Shown one piece after another: positions 45,083 through 53,880 of a stretch of DNA of 64,000 nt (the stretch's first letter is position 1; every line of letters starts with the position of its first letter). The notes under the pieces are model-generated. The model was not told the DNA's origin. It searched no databases and saw nothing but the letters and a program-made list of their open reading frames with translations. Location: NCBI RefSeq assembly GCF_004364155.1, contig NZ_SOAZ01000012.1, positions 33,572 to 97,571 of the forward strand, given 5' to 3'. The DNA comes from Fonticella tunisiensis (GTDB lineage Bacteria > Bacillota > Clostridia > Clostridiales > Caloramatoraceae). The translations under genes were made by a program, and so were the position numbers.

Positions 45083-45637
45083 CTAGAATTCTTTGAAAAG
45101 CTCTCCCTTAACTCCACAAATTGGGCATTTATCAGGTGCTTCTCCTTCTACTGTGTGGCCACATACGGGACAAACGTAGAACTTGCTATCAGCCATATCC
45201 TTGCCTTCCTTTGCAAGGTTCTGTGCCTTCTTGAAAAGGTCTGCATGCTGCTTTTCAGCTTCAACTGCGAAGTGGAAGGATCTTTGAGCATCCTTTTCAT
45301 TCTGGAACTTTGCAGTTTCAAGATAAACAGGATACATCTGCTCTATTTCATGAAGCTCTCCATTTATCGCTCCCTGAAGGTTTTCAACTATGTTTGTAAG
45401 TCCAAATACAGCACCAGCAGGAACTGTGTAGTCTCCAACCTGCTCCTTAAGTACGGTAAAATGATTCTTTGCATGAACCCATTCGGCATAGGATACAGCC
45501 TTAAAAAGCCTTCCTATATTAGGAAAGCCATCCTTTTCTGCTGCCTCTCCCCAAATTAGGTACCTCATATGTGCCATGCTTTCCCCACCATATGCTGAGC
45601 GGAGGAAATCAGCGGTCATAGCGTTTTTAACTGACAT
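45083..45637 (-). CDS. rbr: Rubrerythrin
   Basis: 184 residues from ATG 45637; the in-frame GTG three codons earlier is inside the GAGGTGAT site. N-terminal ferritin-like diiron four-helix bundle, with E in YGGESMAHMRY, E in YAEWVHAKNHF, E in INGELHEIEQMYP and HFAVEAEKQHADLF. A C-terminal rubredoxin domain has CPVCGHTVEG and CPICG. It acts as an NADH-linked peroxidase protecting anaerobes against H2O2. Monocistronic; a PerR-type regulator would be expected, but I do not see a clear box. Confidence 0.95.
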   Translation of the reverse strand: MSVKNAMTADFLRSAYGGESMAHMRYLIWGEAAEKDGFPNIGRLFKAVSYAEWVHAKNHFTVLKEQVGDYTVPAGAVFGLTNIVENLQGAINGELHEIEQMYPVYLETAKFQNEKDAQRSFHFAVEAEKQHADLFKKAQNLAKEGKDMADSKFYVCPVCGHTVEGEAPDKCPICGVKGELFKEF

Positions 45638-45818
45638 ATCTATCACCTCATCAATAATAATTGTTTAATAAAATAATTTTATCTGAATATTAGAAATAAA
45701 TCAATTAAATACTTATTACTAAATTCTTTAGTGTGAAAAAATGCTATTTGCATAATAATATATATAATAAGTGTTTTATATCCACACTGTATTATAATAC
45801 TCAGCAAAGGGTGATATT

Positions 45819-46385
45819 ATGCATAAGTTTGATTCCATAAATCTTGATAAGCTCGATAATCCCGAAAGAAGAAGGGATATGCCTCCATATGAAACTCTGG
45901 AAAGGTTTGGTCTTAAAAATATCGGAGGTGCGGTTTTTTTGGATATTGGCTGCGGTATAGGGTATTTCACAATTCCTGCGGCTAAAATTTTAAAGGGTGG
46001 TACTGCAATTGGAATAGACGTGGTTGACGAAATGCTTGAGCATGCATGGGAAAGAGCCTATGAAATTGAAAACGTTGATTTCAGAAAGAGTAAGGAATAC
46101 TCCTTTCCCGTTGAAGACAACTCCATTGACTTTGCATTAATGTCAAATGTTCTTCATGAAGTTGAAGATAAAGTTAAATATTTACTTGAAGTTAAACGTG
46201 TACTTAAAGCTGAAGGTGAACTTTATATAATCGAATGGGAAAAGAAGGAAACAAAAGGTGGTCCTCCATTTGAACATAGGCTTTCAAAGGATGAGTTAAA
46301 GGAATACTGCAGGAAGGCAGGGTTTAGCAGACTTGAAGAGGTGGAAATATCAGATAAGCATTATGGGATAAAAGCGAGATTTTAA
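45819..46385 (+). CDS. Class I SAM-dependent methyltransferase
   Basis: 188 residues. SAM-binding motif I LDIGCGIGYFTIPA, an acidic residue in IGIDVVDEMLEHA, and motif IV-like FALMSNVLHEVEDK. Methyltransf_11/25 type, similar in size to UbiE-like and arsenite-methyltransferase-like proteins, but it lacks the Cys residues of ArsM. The substrate is unknown. It has a plain GTGAT site and appears monocistronic; two candidate small RNAs follow its stop. Confidence 0.88.
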   Translation: MHKFDSINLDKLDNPERRRDMPPYETLERFGLKNIGGAVFLDIGCGIGYFTIPAAKILKGGTAIGIDVVDEMLEHAWERAYEIENVDFRKSKEYSFPVEDNSIDFALMSNVLHEVEDKVKYLLEVKRVLKAEGELYIIEWEKKETKGGPPFEHRLSKDELKEYCRKAGFSRLEEVEISDKHYGIKARF

Positions 46386-46443
46386 CATTATTTTTACATT
46401 AGTGCAATAGGATGTTAATATTATATTGTTATTATTATATCAA

Positions 46444-46514
46444 TAATAAGTAACTCCCCCTTTAAAATAAATCTCCGGCCGGTTTAGATATTAACCGGCT
46501 CAATTACTTTTTTG
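46444..46514 (+). ncRNA. Candidate C-rich small RNA 2 (or structured 3' UTR)
   Basis: TAACTCCCCCTTTAAAATAA then ATCTCCG, followed by terminator GCCGGTT-TAGATATT-AACCGGC and TCAATTACTTTTTT. The TATTAT-type -10 near 46432 would start it. It resembles candidate 1 through CTCCCC(C)TTTAAAAT and the CCGGTT/AACCGG terminator. It could also be processed from the methyltransferase mRNA 60 bp upstream. Confidence 0.45.
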
Positions 46515-46591
46515 ATAATAATTATCGTTTACATTTTGTTCATGCTTTCTAAACCTTGTTTTAACAAATTGCTGTTATCATATAATAGTGA

Positions 46592-46660
46592 AATCTTTTT
46601 ACCCCCTACCTTGAATATATAAAAGATTATAAGCTGGCCCACTGCCAGCTTTTCATTTTT
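46592..46660 (+). ncRNA. Candidate C-rich small RNA 3
   Basis: TATAAT at 46581-46586, then AAATCTTTTTACCCCCTACC, TTGAATATATAAAAGATTAT, and terminator AAGCTGGC-CCACT-GCCAGCTT with TTTCATTTTT. AATCTTTT can pair with AAAAGATT, presenting ACCCCCTACC in a loop. It lies just upstream of the 3' end of the convergent CNNM gene. Confidence 0.45.
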
Positions 46661-46693
46661 ATTCCATAAAAAATAGGCTGTATAAGCCTATTA

Positions 46694-47947
46694 TTACGTA
46701 TATACCCTTACCTTTTTAATCCTGTTTTTCTGCACTCCCTCAACAACAAACTTTATGTTTTTGAACTCAATGGTTTCACCGGGCTTCGGAAGCCTTCCAA
46801 GCTGCCCTATTATAAAGCCTCCTATTGAATCAAACTTTTCCGATTCAATGTCAGTTCCTATCATATCGTTTACTATATCAAGCTTCACGTTTCCGTTTAT
46901 TACATACTCATCCTCTTTTATTATATCTATTTCGTCTGATTCATCGTCATATTCGTCCTGAATTTCTCCCACTATTTCTTCAATAAGATCCTCCATTGTA
47001 GCAATTCCAACTACACCGCCGTATTCATCCAAAACTATCGACATATGTGCCTTGTTTCTTTTCATTTCCTCAAAAAGCTCGGTTATCTTTTTAAACTCAT
47101 AGGTGTAATATGGCTCGCGAATAAATTTATTTATATTAAAATCCTCCTTACCACTGTTAAAGAAAACTAAATCCTTTACATGTAAAATACCAACTATGTC
47201 ATCAATCGTCTCCTTATAAACAGGGATACAAGAAAACTGCTCACTTTTTATGACCTCCATTATTCTTTCATAGCTCCATTCAACTTCTACGGCAACTATA
47301 TCGGTCCTAGGCACCATAACATCCCTTACATAGAGGTCCCCGAACTTAAATACGTTATATATCATTTCTCTTTCCCCTGTCTTTGTTAATCCCTCTTCAT
47401 GACTTTCTTCAACAATGGCTTTAAATTCCTCTTCAATTATGAAAGACTGTTCCCCTGCAGGATTCCCCCCTAATATTTTAATAAGAAAATTATTAACATG
47501 GGTAAATGCGATTACAACCGGATTTAATAGCCTGACTATTAAGAGCATTATTCCTGCAACCTTAAGGGAAATTTTTTCTGAATTTTGAGCTGCAAAAGAC
47601 TTGGGAGTTATCTCACCAAAAATAAGTATTAATACTGTCATAACGCCTGTTGCTATCCCGACACCCTTATCCCCTGTCAACCTGATGGCAATTGAAGTAG
47701 CTATGGCTGATGCAGCAATATTTACGATGTTTCTACTGATAAGCACAGCTTCAAAAAGCTTTCCAGAATTTCCAATCAGTTTATAAACCCTTTCGGCTCC
47801 TTTAACCTTTTCTTCAATCATTTGTCTCAGCCTTATTTTGCTTAAGGACATAAGGGCTGTTTCAGAACTGGAAAAGAACGCTGATAGGATTAATAGTATG
47901 AACAAAATAAGCAGCTGCCATATACCACTAGGGTCCAAGTATACCAC
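46694..47947 (-). CDS. CNNM/CorC-HlyC family transporter (DUF21-CBS-CBS)
   Basis: 417 residues. N-terminal DUF21 membrane domain (~1-180; SAFFSSSETALMSLSKIRLR, IFGEITPKSFAAQNSEKISL), two CBS domains (~205-330; VRDVMVPRTDIVAVE, IPVYKETIDDIVGILHVKDL, VVLDEYGGVVGIATMEDLIE) and a C-terminal CorC_HlyC domain (GFIIGQLGRLPKPGETIEF). Such proteins are linked to Mg2+/Co2+ export or magnesium homeostasis. Monocistronic; the 229 bp after its start contain nothing I recognise. Confidence 0.93.
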   Translation of the reverse strand: MVYLDPSGIWQLLILFILLILSAFFSSSETALMSLSKIRLRQMIEEKVKGAERVYKLIGNSGKLFEAVLISRNIVNIAASAIATSIAIRLTGDKGVGIATGVMTVLILIFGEITPKSFAAQNSEKISLKVAGIMLLIVRLLNPVVIAFTHVNNFLIKILGGNPAGEQSFIIEEEFKAIVEESHEEGLTKTGEREMIYNVFKFGDLYVRDVMVPRTDIVAVEVEWSYERIMEVIKSEQFSCIPVYKETIDDIVGILHVKDLVFFNSGKEDFNINKFIREPYYTYEFKKITELFEEMKRNKAHMSIVLDEYGGVVGIATMEDLIEEIVGEIQDEYDDESDEIDIIKEDEYVINGNVKLDIVNDMIGTDIESEKFDSIGGFIIGQLGRLPKPGETIEFKNIKFVVEGVQKNRIKKVRVYT

Positions 47948-48176
47948 ACTCCTTAATATTAAAGTATAGTATATATGATATCATAACTTAAAAAACTTTA
48001 CTAAATATTTAATTAGTCAAATTCGAATATATTCCTATAAATTTCCTTTGTAATCTAAAATATTTTTTTTAATTTAATAGGATGCTTCCTCTCTTTCTCT
48101 CTAGCATAAATTTATTGATTGTATATCCTGACTTTCTCTATTCCTTTGTCACTTACATTTTTAACCTTAAAAATTA

Positions 48177-49571
48177 TTATTTTCTATAAATGGGTAGAAT
48201 TACCGTAAATTCTGTGCCTTCTCCTAACTTACTATTAACCCTTATGCTTCCTCCATGGGCTTCAACAATTGATTTTGTTATGGTAAGTCCTATCCCTGCC
48301 CCGCCTGTCAGACGATTTCTTGACTTATCGGCCCTGTAGAACCTTTCAAATATATATGGAAGATCCTCCTCTGAAATGCCTGTTCCGGTGTCCTTAATCT
48401 TTATCTCGACTCCATTTTCTTTCCTGCTGAGAATTATGCTTACCTTTCCACCTTCTCCCGTGTACTTCAGTGCATTTGATATAAGGTTTATTATAACCTG
48501 GCTTATCTTATCCCTGTCCCCTTCAACTATCTGCTCACTTCCATTATATCTGAACTCTATATGTTTTTCCATAAAATCCCTTTGAAAATTCAACATTATC
48601 CCCCGTATAACCTGTGAAATATCAAAACATGTTTTATTCAGGGTTATATTATTCGTATCATACCTTGTGAGCTTTTCGATATCTCCTACAAGGCGGCTAA
48701 TTCTAACTATTTCCTCATGACAGCTCCTAAGCCTTTCTTCATCCGGATCCCATACTCCATCTATCATGGCTTCCATGTGTCCCTGAAGGGTTGTAAGAGG
48801 CGTTCTAAGCTCATGTGCTATATCCTGTGTTAGCTGTTTTCTGAGCTTTTCATGTTTTTCAAGTGTAGCCGCCAGGTTATTGATTGTATGGGTTAACTGT
48901 TTTATCTCATCTATATTTGACCTTACATCAACCCTGACGCTATAATTTCCATCTGAAATCATCTCAGAGGTTTTTATAACCTTTGAAATAGGCCTGCTAA
49001 GCCCCCTTGCCATAAATGACCCAAGTATTACCGCTGTTAAAACTGATATAATTCCAACTCCCATAAATATTTTATTTAATGTGTTTAAAAAAGCTATATC
49101 CCTATCAGTATAGTAAAAAGGCCCATAAAACCCTACTTCAACACTGCCTATATGTTTCAAGCCTATTAAGACAGGATAGGTATTTTCAACATATTGACCC
49201 TTCCATCCAGGATAGCGATCGAACATATTTTGGGATACATGCTCTATTATCTGCTGGCACATTCCATTGTTATAGGCCCTGGCATTCCATATCATCCTTC
49301 CTGAGGCATCCCTTACCTTCAAAATAAGTCCATTTTCGAGGGCATTTATTCCTATTTTCTGGACAACCTCCTCGTTCCAACCTGAATCTTCATCATACTG
49401 CCGCATAATAAGGCCTATGATTTCCTGATTCTTCTTTTCCTGATTTTCTATTATATATTTCTTAAACTGACTTTCTAGGAAAATATTAGCAAAAACGCTT
49501 ATTAAAAATACGCATACAGCTGCAATAAACACATATGATAGTATAAGCTTTTTTCTAAGGCTTACTGACAT
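48177..49571 (-). CDS. Sensor histidine kinase with HAMP domain
   Basis: 464 residues from ATG 49571 (GGTGGTGAAT upstream), 1 bp after the response-regulator stop. Two membrane helices (~8-30, ~170-190) flank an extracellular sensor domain. Then HAMP (~190-245), a DHp domain with phospho-His in QDIAHELRTPLTTLQGHMEA, and the HATPase domain (NLISNALKYTGEGG, IKDTGTGISEEDLPYIFERF, GGAGIGLTI). It phosphorylates the OmpR-type regulator next to it. The signal is unknown; the BaeS/YycG-like layout suggests envelope stress. Confidence 0.93.
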   Translation of the reverse strand: MSVSLRKKLILSYVFIAAVCVFLISVFANIFLESQFKKYIIENQEKKNQEIIGLIMRQYDEDSGWNEEVVQKIGINALENGLILKVRDASGRMIWNARAYNNGMCQQIIEHVSQNMFDRYPGWKGQYVENTYPVLIGLKHIGSVEVGFYGPFYYTDRDIAFLNTLNKIFMGVGIISVLTAVILGSFMARGLSRPISKVIKTSEMISDGNYSVRVDVRSNIDEIKQLTHTINNLAATLEKHEKLRKQLTQDIAHELRTPLTTLQGHMEAMIDGVWDPDEERLRSCHEEIVRISRLVGDIEKLTRYDTNNITLNKTCFDISQVIRGIMLNFQRDFMEKHIEFRYNGSEQIVEGDRDKISQVIINLISNALKYTGEGGKVSIILSRKENGVEIKIKDTGTGISEEDLPYIFERFYRADKSRNRLTGGAGIGLTITKSIVEAHGGSIRVNSKLGEGTEFTVILPIYRK

Positions 49572-49572
49572 T

Positions 49573-50268
49573 TTATTCACCACCAAACCTGTAGCCAACT
49601 CCATGAATTGTTATAATATACTTGGGCTCTTTTGTATTATCCTCTATTTTCTGCCTGAGATTCTTGATATGTGTATCTATAACCCTGTCATAACCATCAT
49701 ACTCGTCTCCAAGAACAAGGCATATAAGCTCATCCCTCGTAAAGGCTTTATGGGGATATTTTATCATGGTTAAAAGCAGCTTGTATTCAGTTGGTGTAAG
49801 GTTTACGATATTATTTCCTTTTTTTACCTCGTGTTTTACACTATCTATAACTAGATCACCATCATTGAATGACATGGTGTCTGAAAGAGGGATCACCTCC
49901 TCTGTTCTTCTAAGAAGTGCCTTAACCCTGGCTACAAGCTGCCTCGGGCTGAAGGGTTTTGTAACATAATCATCCGCACCAAGGGCAAAACCCTCGAGAA
50001 TATTCTCCTCCTGCACCTTTGCAGTCAACATTATTATTGGAATCCTTGATCTTCTTCTTAACCTTTTGCATACTTCTTCTCCTGAAATATCAGGGAGCAT
50101 AAGATCAAGTATAACAAGGGATGGACTATTCTTTTTAAAAGCTTCCATAGCCTCTCTGCCGCTAAATGCCGTGTAGACTTCATACCCTTCCCTTTCAAGA
50201 TAGGATTTTACAAACTCCACAATTTTTATTTCATCATCTATTACAAGAATGGATTTTCTGTCAGCCAT
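49573..50268 (-). CDS. OmpR/PhoB-family response regulator
   Basis: 231 residues. Receiver domain with VIDDE, phospho-acceptor Asp in LVILDLMLPDISGEEVC and conserved Lys in DDYVTKPFSPRQLVARVKAL. Winged-helix DNA-binding domain with LTPTEYKLLLTMIKYPHKAF and RVIDTHIKNLRQKI. First gene of the two-component operon. A repeat copy lies ~100 bp upstream (50373-50545), so the promoter region is short. Confidence 0.94.
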   Translation of the reverse strand: MADRKSILVIDDEIKIVEFVKSYLEREGYEVYTAFSGREAMEAFKKNSPSLVILDLMLPDISGEEVCKRLRRRSRIPIIMLTAKVQEENILEGFALGADDYVTKPFSPRQLVARVKALLRRTEEVIPLSDTMSFNDGDLVIDSVKHEVKKGNNIVNLTPTEYKLLLTMIKYPHKAFTRDELICLVLGDEYDGYDRVIDTHIKNLRQKIEDNTKEPKYIITIHGVGYRFGGE

Positions 50269-50372
50269 ATTTTTCCCTCCAGATCAAGGTTGTAACAGTA
50301 ACTATCTTATATATACTTCAAAATGATTATAATAATCAATTTTAGTTTTATTAATACACTATACTGGTTTCA

Positions 50373-50545
50373 CCTTGTTGTACAAGTTTATTTTCAAAAG
50401 ACGCTGCGATAAAAAATATATTTCATTCACCAATCCACTTGCTCAGGGAAGTTATGGAAGGACCTCCAACTGGTCGCTTAATGGGAATTTCATATATTTT
50501 TTATCATCCCTTGTTCTATAAAAACAAGTACGACAAGTTGCTTTA
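50373..50545 (-). repeat. MITE-like dispersed repeat, copy G (both ends, 173 bp)
   Basis: Left end ACCTTGTTGTACAAG, then AGACGCTGCGATAAAAAATA and TATTTCATTCACCAATCCAC. Right part GGGAATTTCATATATTTTTT ATC, right end ACAAGTACGACAAGTTGC. The right half, reverse-complemented, matches the left half of copy H (AGATAAAAAATATATGAAAT). It lies in the 374-bp divergent gap between the response regulator and the HMA-DsbD fusion gene, and little else is seen there. Confidence 0.78.
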
Positions 50546-50642
50546 TATTATCTATCTTCATAAATTCTACACATCCTTATTGTAATATATTTCCAATAAA
50601 TATTACATAATGAATTCTCCATCATTTTTAAGGAGGTTGTTT

Positions 50643-52433
50643 ATGGGAATTAAAAGGGAGAAAATAAAGGCCTTTGGCATGCACTGTACGTCATGCGAAG
50701 GGCGAATTGAGCGTGAGATAAGAAAATTAAATGGAATTACTTATGTAAAGGCTAACTATGAAAAAGAAAACGTTGAGGTGGAGTTTGACAGCAAACTTTG
50801 CAGCAGAGATATGATTAATGCTGCCATCGAAAGAGCCGGTTACAGCACTAAAAATTCCAGTTTTGATAAAATTACAGGTTTTATTATTATTGGACTTGTA
50901 ATTTTGCTCCTCGGCAAATTCTCTGCAAGCTTTGATATGGAGTCAAAGCTTAAAGGCGATGTAACCTACCCAATACTTTTTGCAATAGGTATGCTAACAT
51001 CCCTCCACTGTGTTGGAATGTGCGGAGGCATAATGATTTCCCAGAGTATTTTAAAGGAAAGTAGAGGCAAGTTTGAGTCTATAAAGCCATCCCTTCTCTA
51101 TAATATCGGGCGTGTAACATCATACACAATACTTGGAGGTATTATAGGTGCGCTTGGATCGATATTTAACATTTCAATTGGTGTTAAGTCCTTAATTATG
51201 ACTTTTGCAGGTCTTTTCATGGTTTTAATGGGACTTAATATGGCAGGATTCAATATACTTAGAAAGCTACATATAAGGCTTCCATGGTCGTCCTGTAACA
51301 TAAATGGCAGAGTTAAGGCGCCCTTTGTTGTTGGACTTTTAAACGGTTTTATGCCCTGCGGTCCACTTCAAACAATGCAAATTTTCGCCCTTGGAACAGG
51401 GAGCCCCCTTAAAGGCGCAGCATCCATGTTCTTCTTCTCAATAGGTACAGTTCCTCTTATGCTCTCCCTCGGAGCAATAACAGGCCTTCTGGCTAAGGAT
51501 TATACAAAGAGAATTTTAAAATTAAGCGGTGTTTTAGTTGTGGTTCTCGGTATCATAATGTCAAACAGAGGTCTTGCCCTTGCAGGTATTAGTCTTCCAT
51601 CTATTCCTTTTGGTGGTAAAGCTTCTATAGGATCATCAAATATAGTAAAGGCGGAAATTAAAGACGGAGTTCAAACCATAACCATGACTGCAAATTACAG
51701 CGGATACAGCCCAAATGCCTTTGTAGTACAAAGGGGGCTTCCTGTTAAGTGGACTATCAAAGGCGAAAGGATAACTTCCTGCAACAATGCCATAGTAGTG
51801 CCGTCACTTAATATTCAGAAAAAGATAAAATCCGGAGATAATGTAATCGAGTTTACGCCTGATAAAGATGGAACTATACGCTTTAGCTGCTGGATGGGGA
51901 TGATAGGTGGAGTTATTGAGGTTGTGGATGATCTTAATACAGCCGATACCTCAAATATTGATGTACCTAATTCAAACAGCCCATCATGCTGCACAGGTGG
52001 TGGCATTGATGGTGAGGTTCCAGAATCTAAGCCTTCAAGCATATACGGCAATGATATTTCAAAGGTTCCAACAGACAGGCTTATAAGGAAAAGCACTGTG
52101 CTTGGAAATTATCAGAGCATAAAAATAAAAGGTATACAGTATGAATTCGAACCTCTGGTTGTTGTTGCAAATAAAGGTATTAAAACAAACCTTACATTGG
52201 ATTTAAGCTCCTTCGAAATACCTGAAGGCAAGTTTGAAATAGTTGACGGCTATTCCGGTAAAACCCTTATGGACTTTGAAGGCAAAAAGGGAATTGTTCA
52301 AATTCAATTTACATTAAAAGAGAGCGGTGCCTATGGGATCATAAAAGATGGAGTCGTGCTTGGCATAATTGAGGCTGTTGATAACAATAAAAACGTAGAC
52401 CTTGAAAAGATAAGGGAAAAGTATTTTAAGTAA
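50643..52433 (+). CDS. HMA - DsbD_2 (sulfite exporter TauE/SafE-like) - cupredoxin-like fusion protein
   Basis: 596 residues from ATG 50643 (AAGGAGG 6 nt upstream). N-terminal heavy-metal domain (AFGMHCTSCEGRIER, CxxC at ~15-18). A DsbD_2 membrane domain of six to seven helices (~75-325) has MLTSLHCVGMCGGIMISQSI and NGFMPCGPLQTMQIFALGTG. Next is a cupredoxin-like domain (~335-440; VVQRGLPVKWTIKGERITSC, CWMGMIGG), a Cys linker PSCCTGGG and a second beta-rich domain (~475-595). The parts fit copper capture and movement or disposal across the membrane; related H-type copper proteins aid oxidase assembly in aerobes. The copper chaperone, ATPase and repressor lie 1-4 kb away. Confidence 0.88.
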   Translation: MGIKREKIKAFGMHCTSCEGRIEREIRKLNGITYVKANYEKENVEVEFDSKLCSRDMINAAIERAGYSTKNSSFDKITGFIIIGLVILLLGKFSASFDMESKLKGDVTYPILFAIGMLTSLHCVGMCGGIMISQSILKESRGKFESIKPSLLYNIGRVTSYTILGGIIGALGSIFNISIGVKSLIMTFAGLFMVLMGLNMAGFNILRKLHIRLPWSSCNINGRVKAPFVVGLLNGFMPCGPLQTMQIFALGTGSPLKGAASMFFFSIGTVPLMLSLGAITGLLAKDYTKRILKLSGVLVVVLGIIMSNRGLALAGISLPSIPFGGKASIGSSNIVKAEIKDGVQTITMTANYSGYSPNAFVVQRGLPVKWTIKGERITSCNNAIVVPSLNIQKKIKSGDNVIEFTPDKDGTIRFSCWMGMIGGVIEVVDDLNTADTSNIDVPNSNSPSCCTGGGIDGEVPESKPSSIYGNDISKVPTDRLIRKSTVLGNYQSIKIKGIQYEFEPLVVVANKGIKTNLTLDLSSFEIPEGKFEIVDGYSGKTLMDFEGKKGIVQIQFTLKESGAYGIIKDGVVLGIIEAVDNNKNVDLEKIREKYFK

Positions 52434-52466
52434 CATAAAAGAGGCATAAACAGCCTCTTTTATGTT
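52432..52466. terminator. Bidirectional terminator
   Basis: 14-bp perfect stem AACATAAAAGAGGC / GCCTCTTTTATGTT, 7-nt loop, overlapping the stop of the fusion gene and the end of the convergent GNAT gene. Confidence 0.85.
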
Positions 52467-53356
52467 AACCTTTTTTCAAACCATGTGGAAGTTACCTTTT
52501 CTTTTACAAAGCCGTTCTTTTCATACAGCTTAACAGCCCTTTCGTTTGAGCTTATAACAAAAAGTTTAACTTCCTTTGTCCCCGAAGTATATAAAATGTC
52601 CATGGCTTTATATAAAAGAATTTTTCCAAGGCCTTTTCCCTGAAATTCAGGGGCTATGCCTATTCCATCTATCCATCCAACGTCATTTTTAATTGAAAGC
52701 TCATATATCCCTGCAGGACGTCCTTTATAATACATTAATCCAGCCATATGAGGGCACTGCCTGTATTCATTCATAAGCTCCTCCATCTGGTCATCTGTTA
52801 ATATTGAACCATTAGGGGAGTTTATAAAGGCATCGTTGTGGATTTGCTGAAAAATCATCTTATTCTCTTTGGATATGTTAATGAATTCAACTTCATCGGG
52901 AAATTTCATATAATATCCACTGTTTTCCTCATGTTTCATGATCATGGCCTTGTATACTTCTTTAAAGCCAAAATCCAGGACACATGGGATAAGGTAACTG
53001 ATTCCAGTATAAATTCCAAGTTTTACTATTTTAGGTTTTATTGTTGAGATATATTTCATTCCTCTTTTAAGAAGAAAGGTAAAATATCCCTTATCCTCCT
53101 CCCTAATATTAACACAGGTTAAAAAAGCTTCTCCATTTTCCTCAACGTTTTTTGTTATAACAGCAAGGGTTCCCTTTATCTCGCCGTCATCCCAGAGGGA
53201 GAAATGGCTCTCCCCGCAGTTAAATACTATTCCAATGTAATCCTTAACCATCTCTTTAAAACTGTCAAAGGAGTAGTTGCTTCCTATACTAATTATATAA
53301 TTATATAGCTTCTGCTTCTCCTCCATGGTAAGCTCGATAAAGCTCTTTATAATCAT
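52460..53356 (-). CDS. GNAT-family N-acetyltransferase
   Basis: 298 residues. The C-terminal ~120 residues carry the GNAT core: VGWIDGIGIAPEFQGKGLGK (acetyl-CoA loop Q-x-x-G-x-G/A) and VISSNERAVKLYEKNGFVKE. The N-terminal half is a second, degenerate GNAT-like domain (GTLAVITKNVEENGEAFLTC). The acceptor is unknown. It is a single gene convergent with the copper fusion gene. Confidence 0.88.
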   Translation of the reverse strand: MIIKSFIELTMEEKQKLYNYIISIGSNYSFDSFKEMVKDYIGIVFNCGESHFSLWDDGEIKGTLAVITKNVEENGEAFLTCVNIREEDKGYFTFLLKRGMKYISTIKPKIVKLGIYTGISYLIPCVLDFGFKEVYKAMIMKHEENSGYYMKFPDEVEFINISKENKMIFQQIHNDAFINSPNGSILTDDQMEELMNEYRQCPHMAGLMYYKGRPAGIYELSIKNDVGWIDGIGIAPEFQGKGLGKILLYKAMDILYTSGTKEVKLFVISSNERAVKLYEKNGFVKEKVTSTWFEKRLT

Positions 53357-53560
53357 GAACCCTCACCCCACTCTGTAAATTAGCTCAACCGTTATTAACA
53401 ATATATTCTATATATAATATAACTTTCCTGCAAGCTATGAAATGAAAAGAAAATTTACAAATTTAAAGTTCCATTTTTAAATACATCTAAACCATTCTAA
53501 AGGAAAAATATGTTCGAAGGATGGTTTTTAAGGGATTTAATAAAACTTATCATTAAGAAA

Positions 53561-53599
53561 TATAAGAGGGTATCTCGAAAAATAAGATACCCTCTTATA
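53561..53599 (-). terminator. Terminator of the copper operon
   Basis: 15-bp stem TATAAGAGGGTATCT / AGATACCCTCTTATA, 9-nt loop, 10 bp past the copZ stop; a T-rich tract follows ~14 nt further on the minus strand. Confidence 0.8.
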
Positions 53600-53608
53600 T
53601 TCATTTAT

Positions 53609-53821
53609 TTATGCTTCAACTATTGAAATTACATCATACCCTGCGTCTTCTACGGCTGCCTTCATTGCATCATCTGATGCTCCTTCAACATCAACTAAAG
53701 CGTACTTTCCTTCCAGGCTTACTTCAACTGACTTTACACCAGCTACCTCTGAAAGGGCATTTTTAACATGCATTACGCAGTGATTGCATGACATTCCTTC
53801 GATGTTTATTCTCTTTTTCAT
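53609..53821 (-). CDS. copZ: Copper chaperone CopZ (HMA domain)
   Basis: 70 residues, a single ferredoxin-like heavy-metal domain with GMSCNHC (CxxC at 12-15) and AVEDAGYDV near the end, typical of CopZ. It hands Cu(I) to the N-terminal HMA domains of CopA. It lies 59 bp downstream of copA on the same strand and is the last gene of csoR-copA-copZ. Confidence 0.94.
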   Translation of the reverse strand: MKKRINIEGMSCNHCVMHVKNALSEVAGVKSVEVSLEGKYALVDVEGASDDAMKAAVEDAGYDVISIVEA

Positions 53822-53880
53822 ATAAACTCCTCCCTTTTATTTATGTATTGGGATATGCCCCGCAAGCATATCCCAGGTTT

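Noticed and set aside
45776..45970. Minus-strand 64-codon frame over the methyltransferase start
   Set aside because: Overlaps the start of a well-supported gene and has no ribosome binding site.
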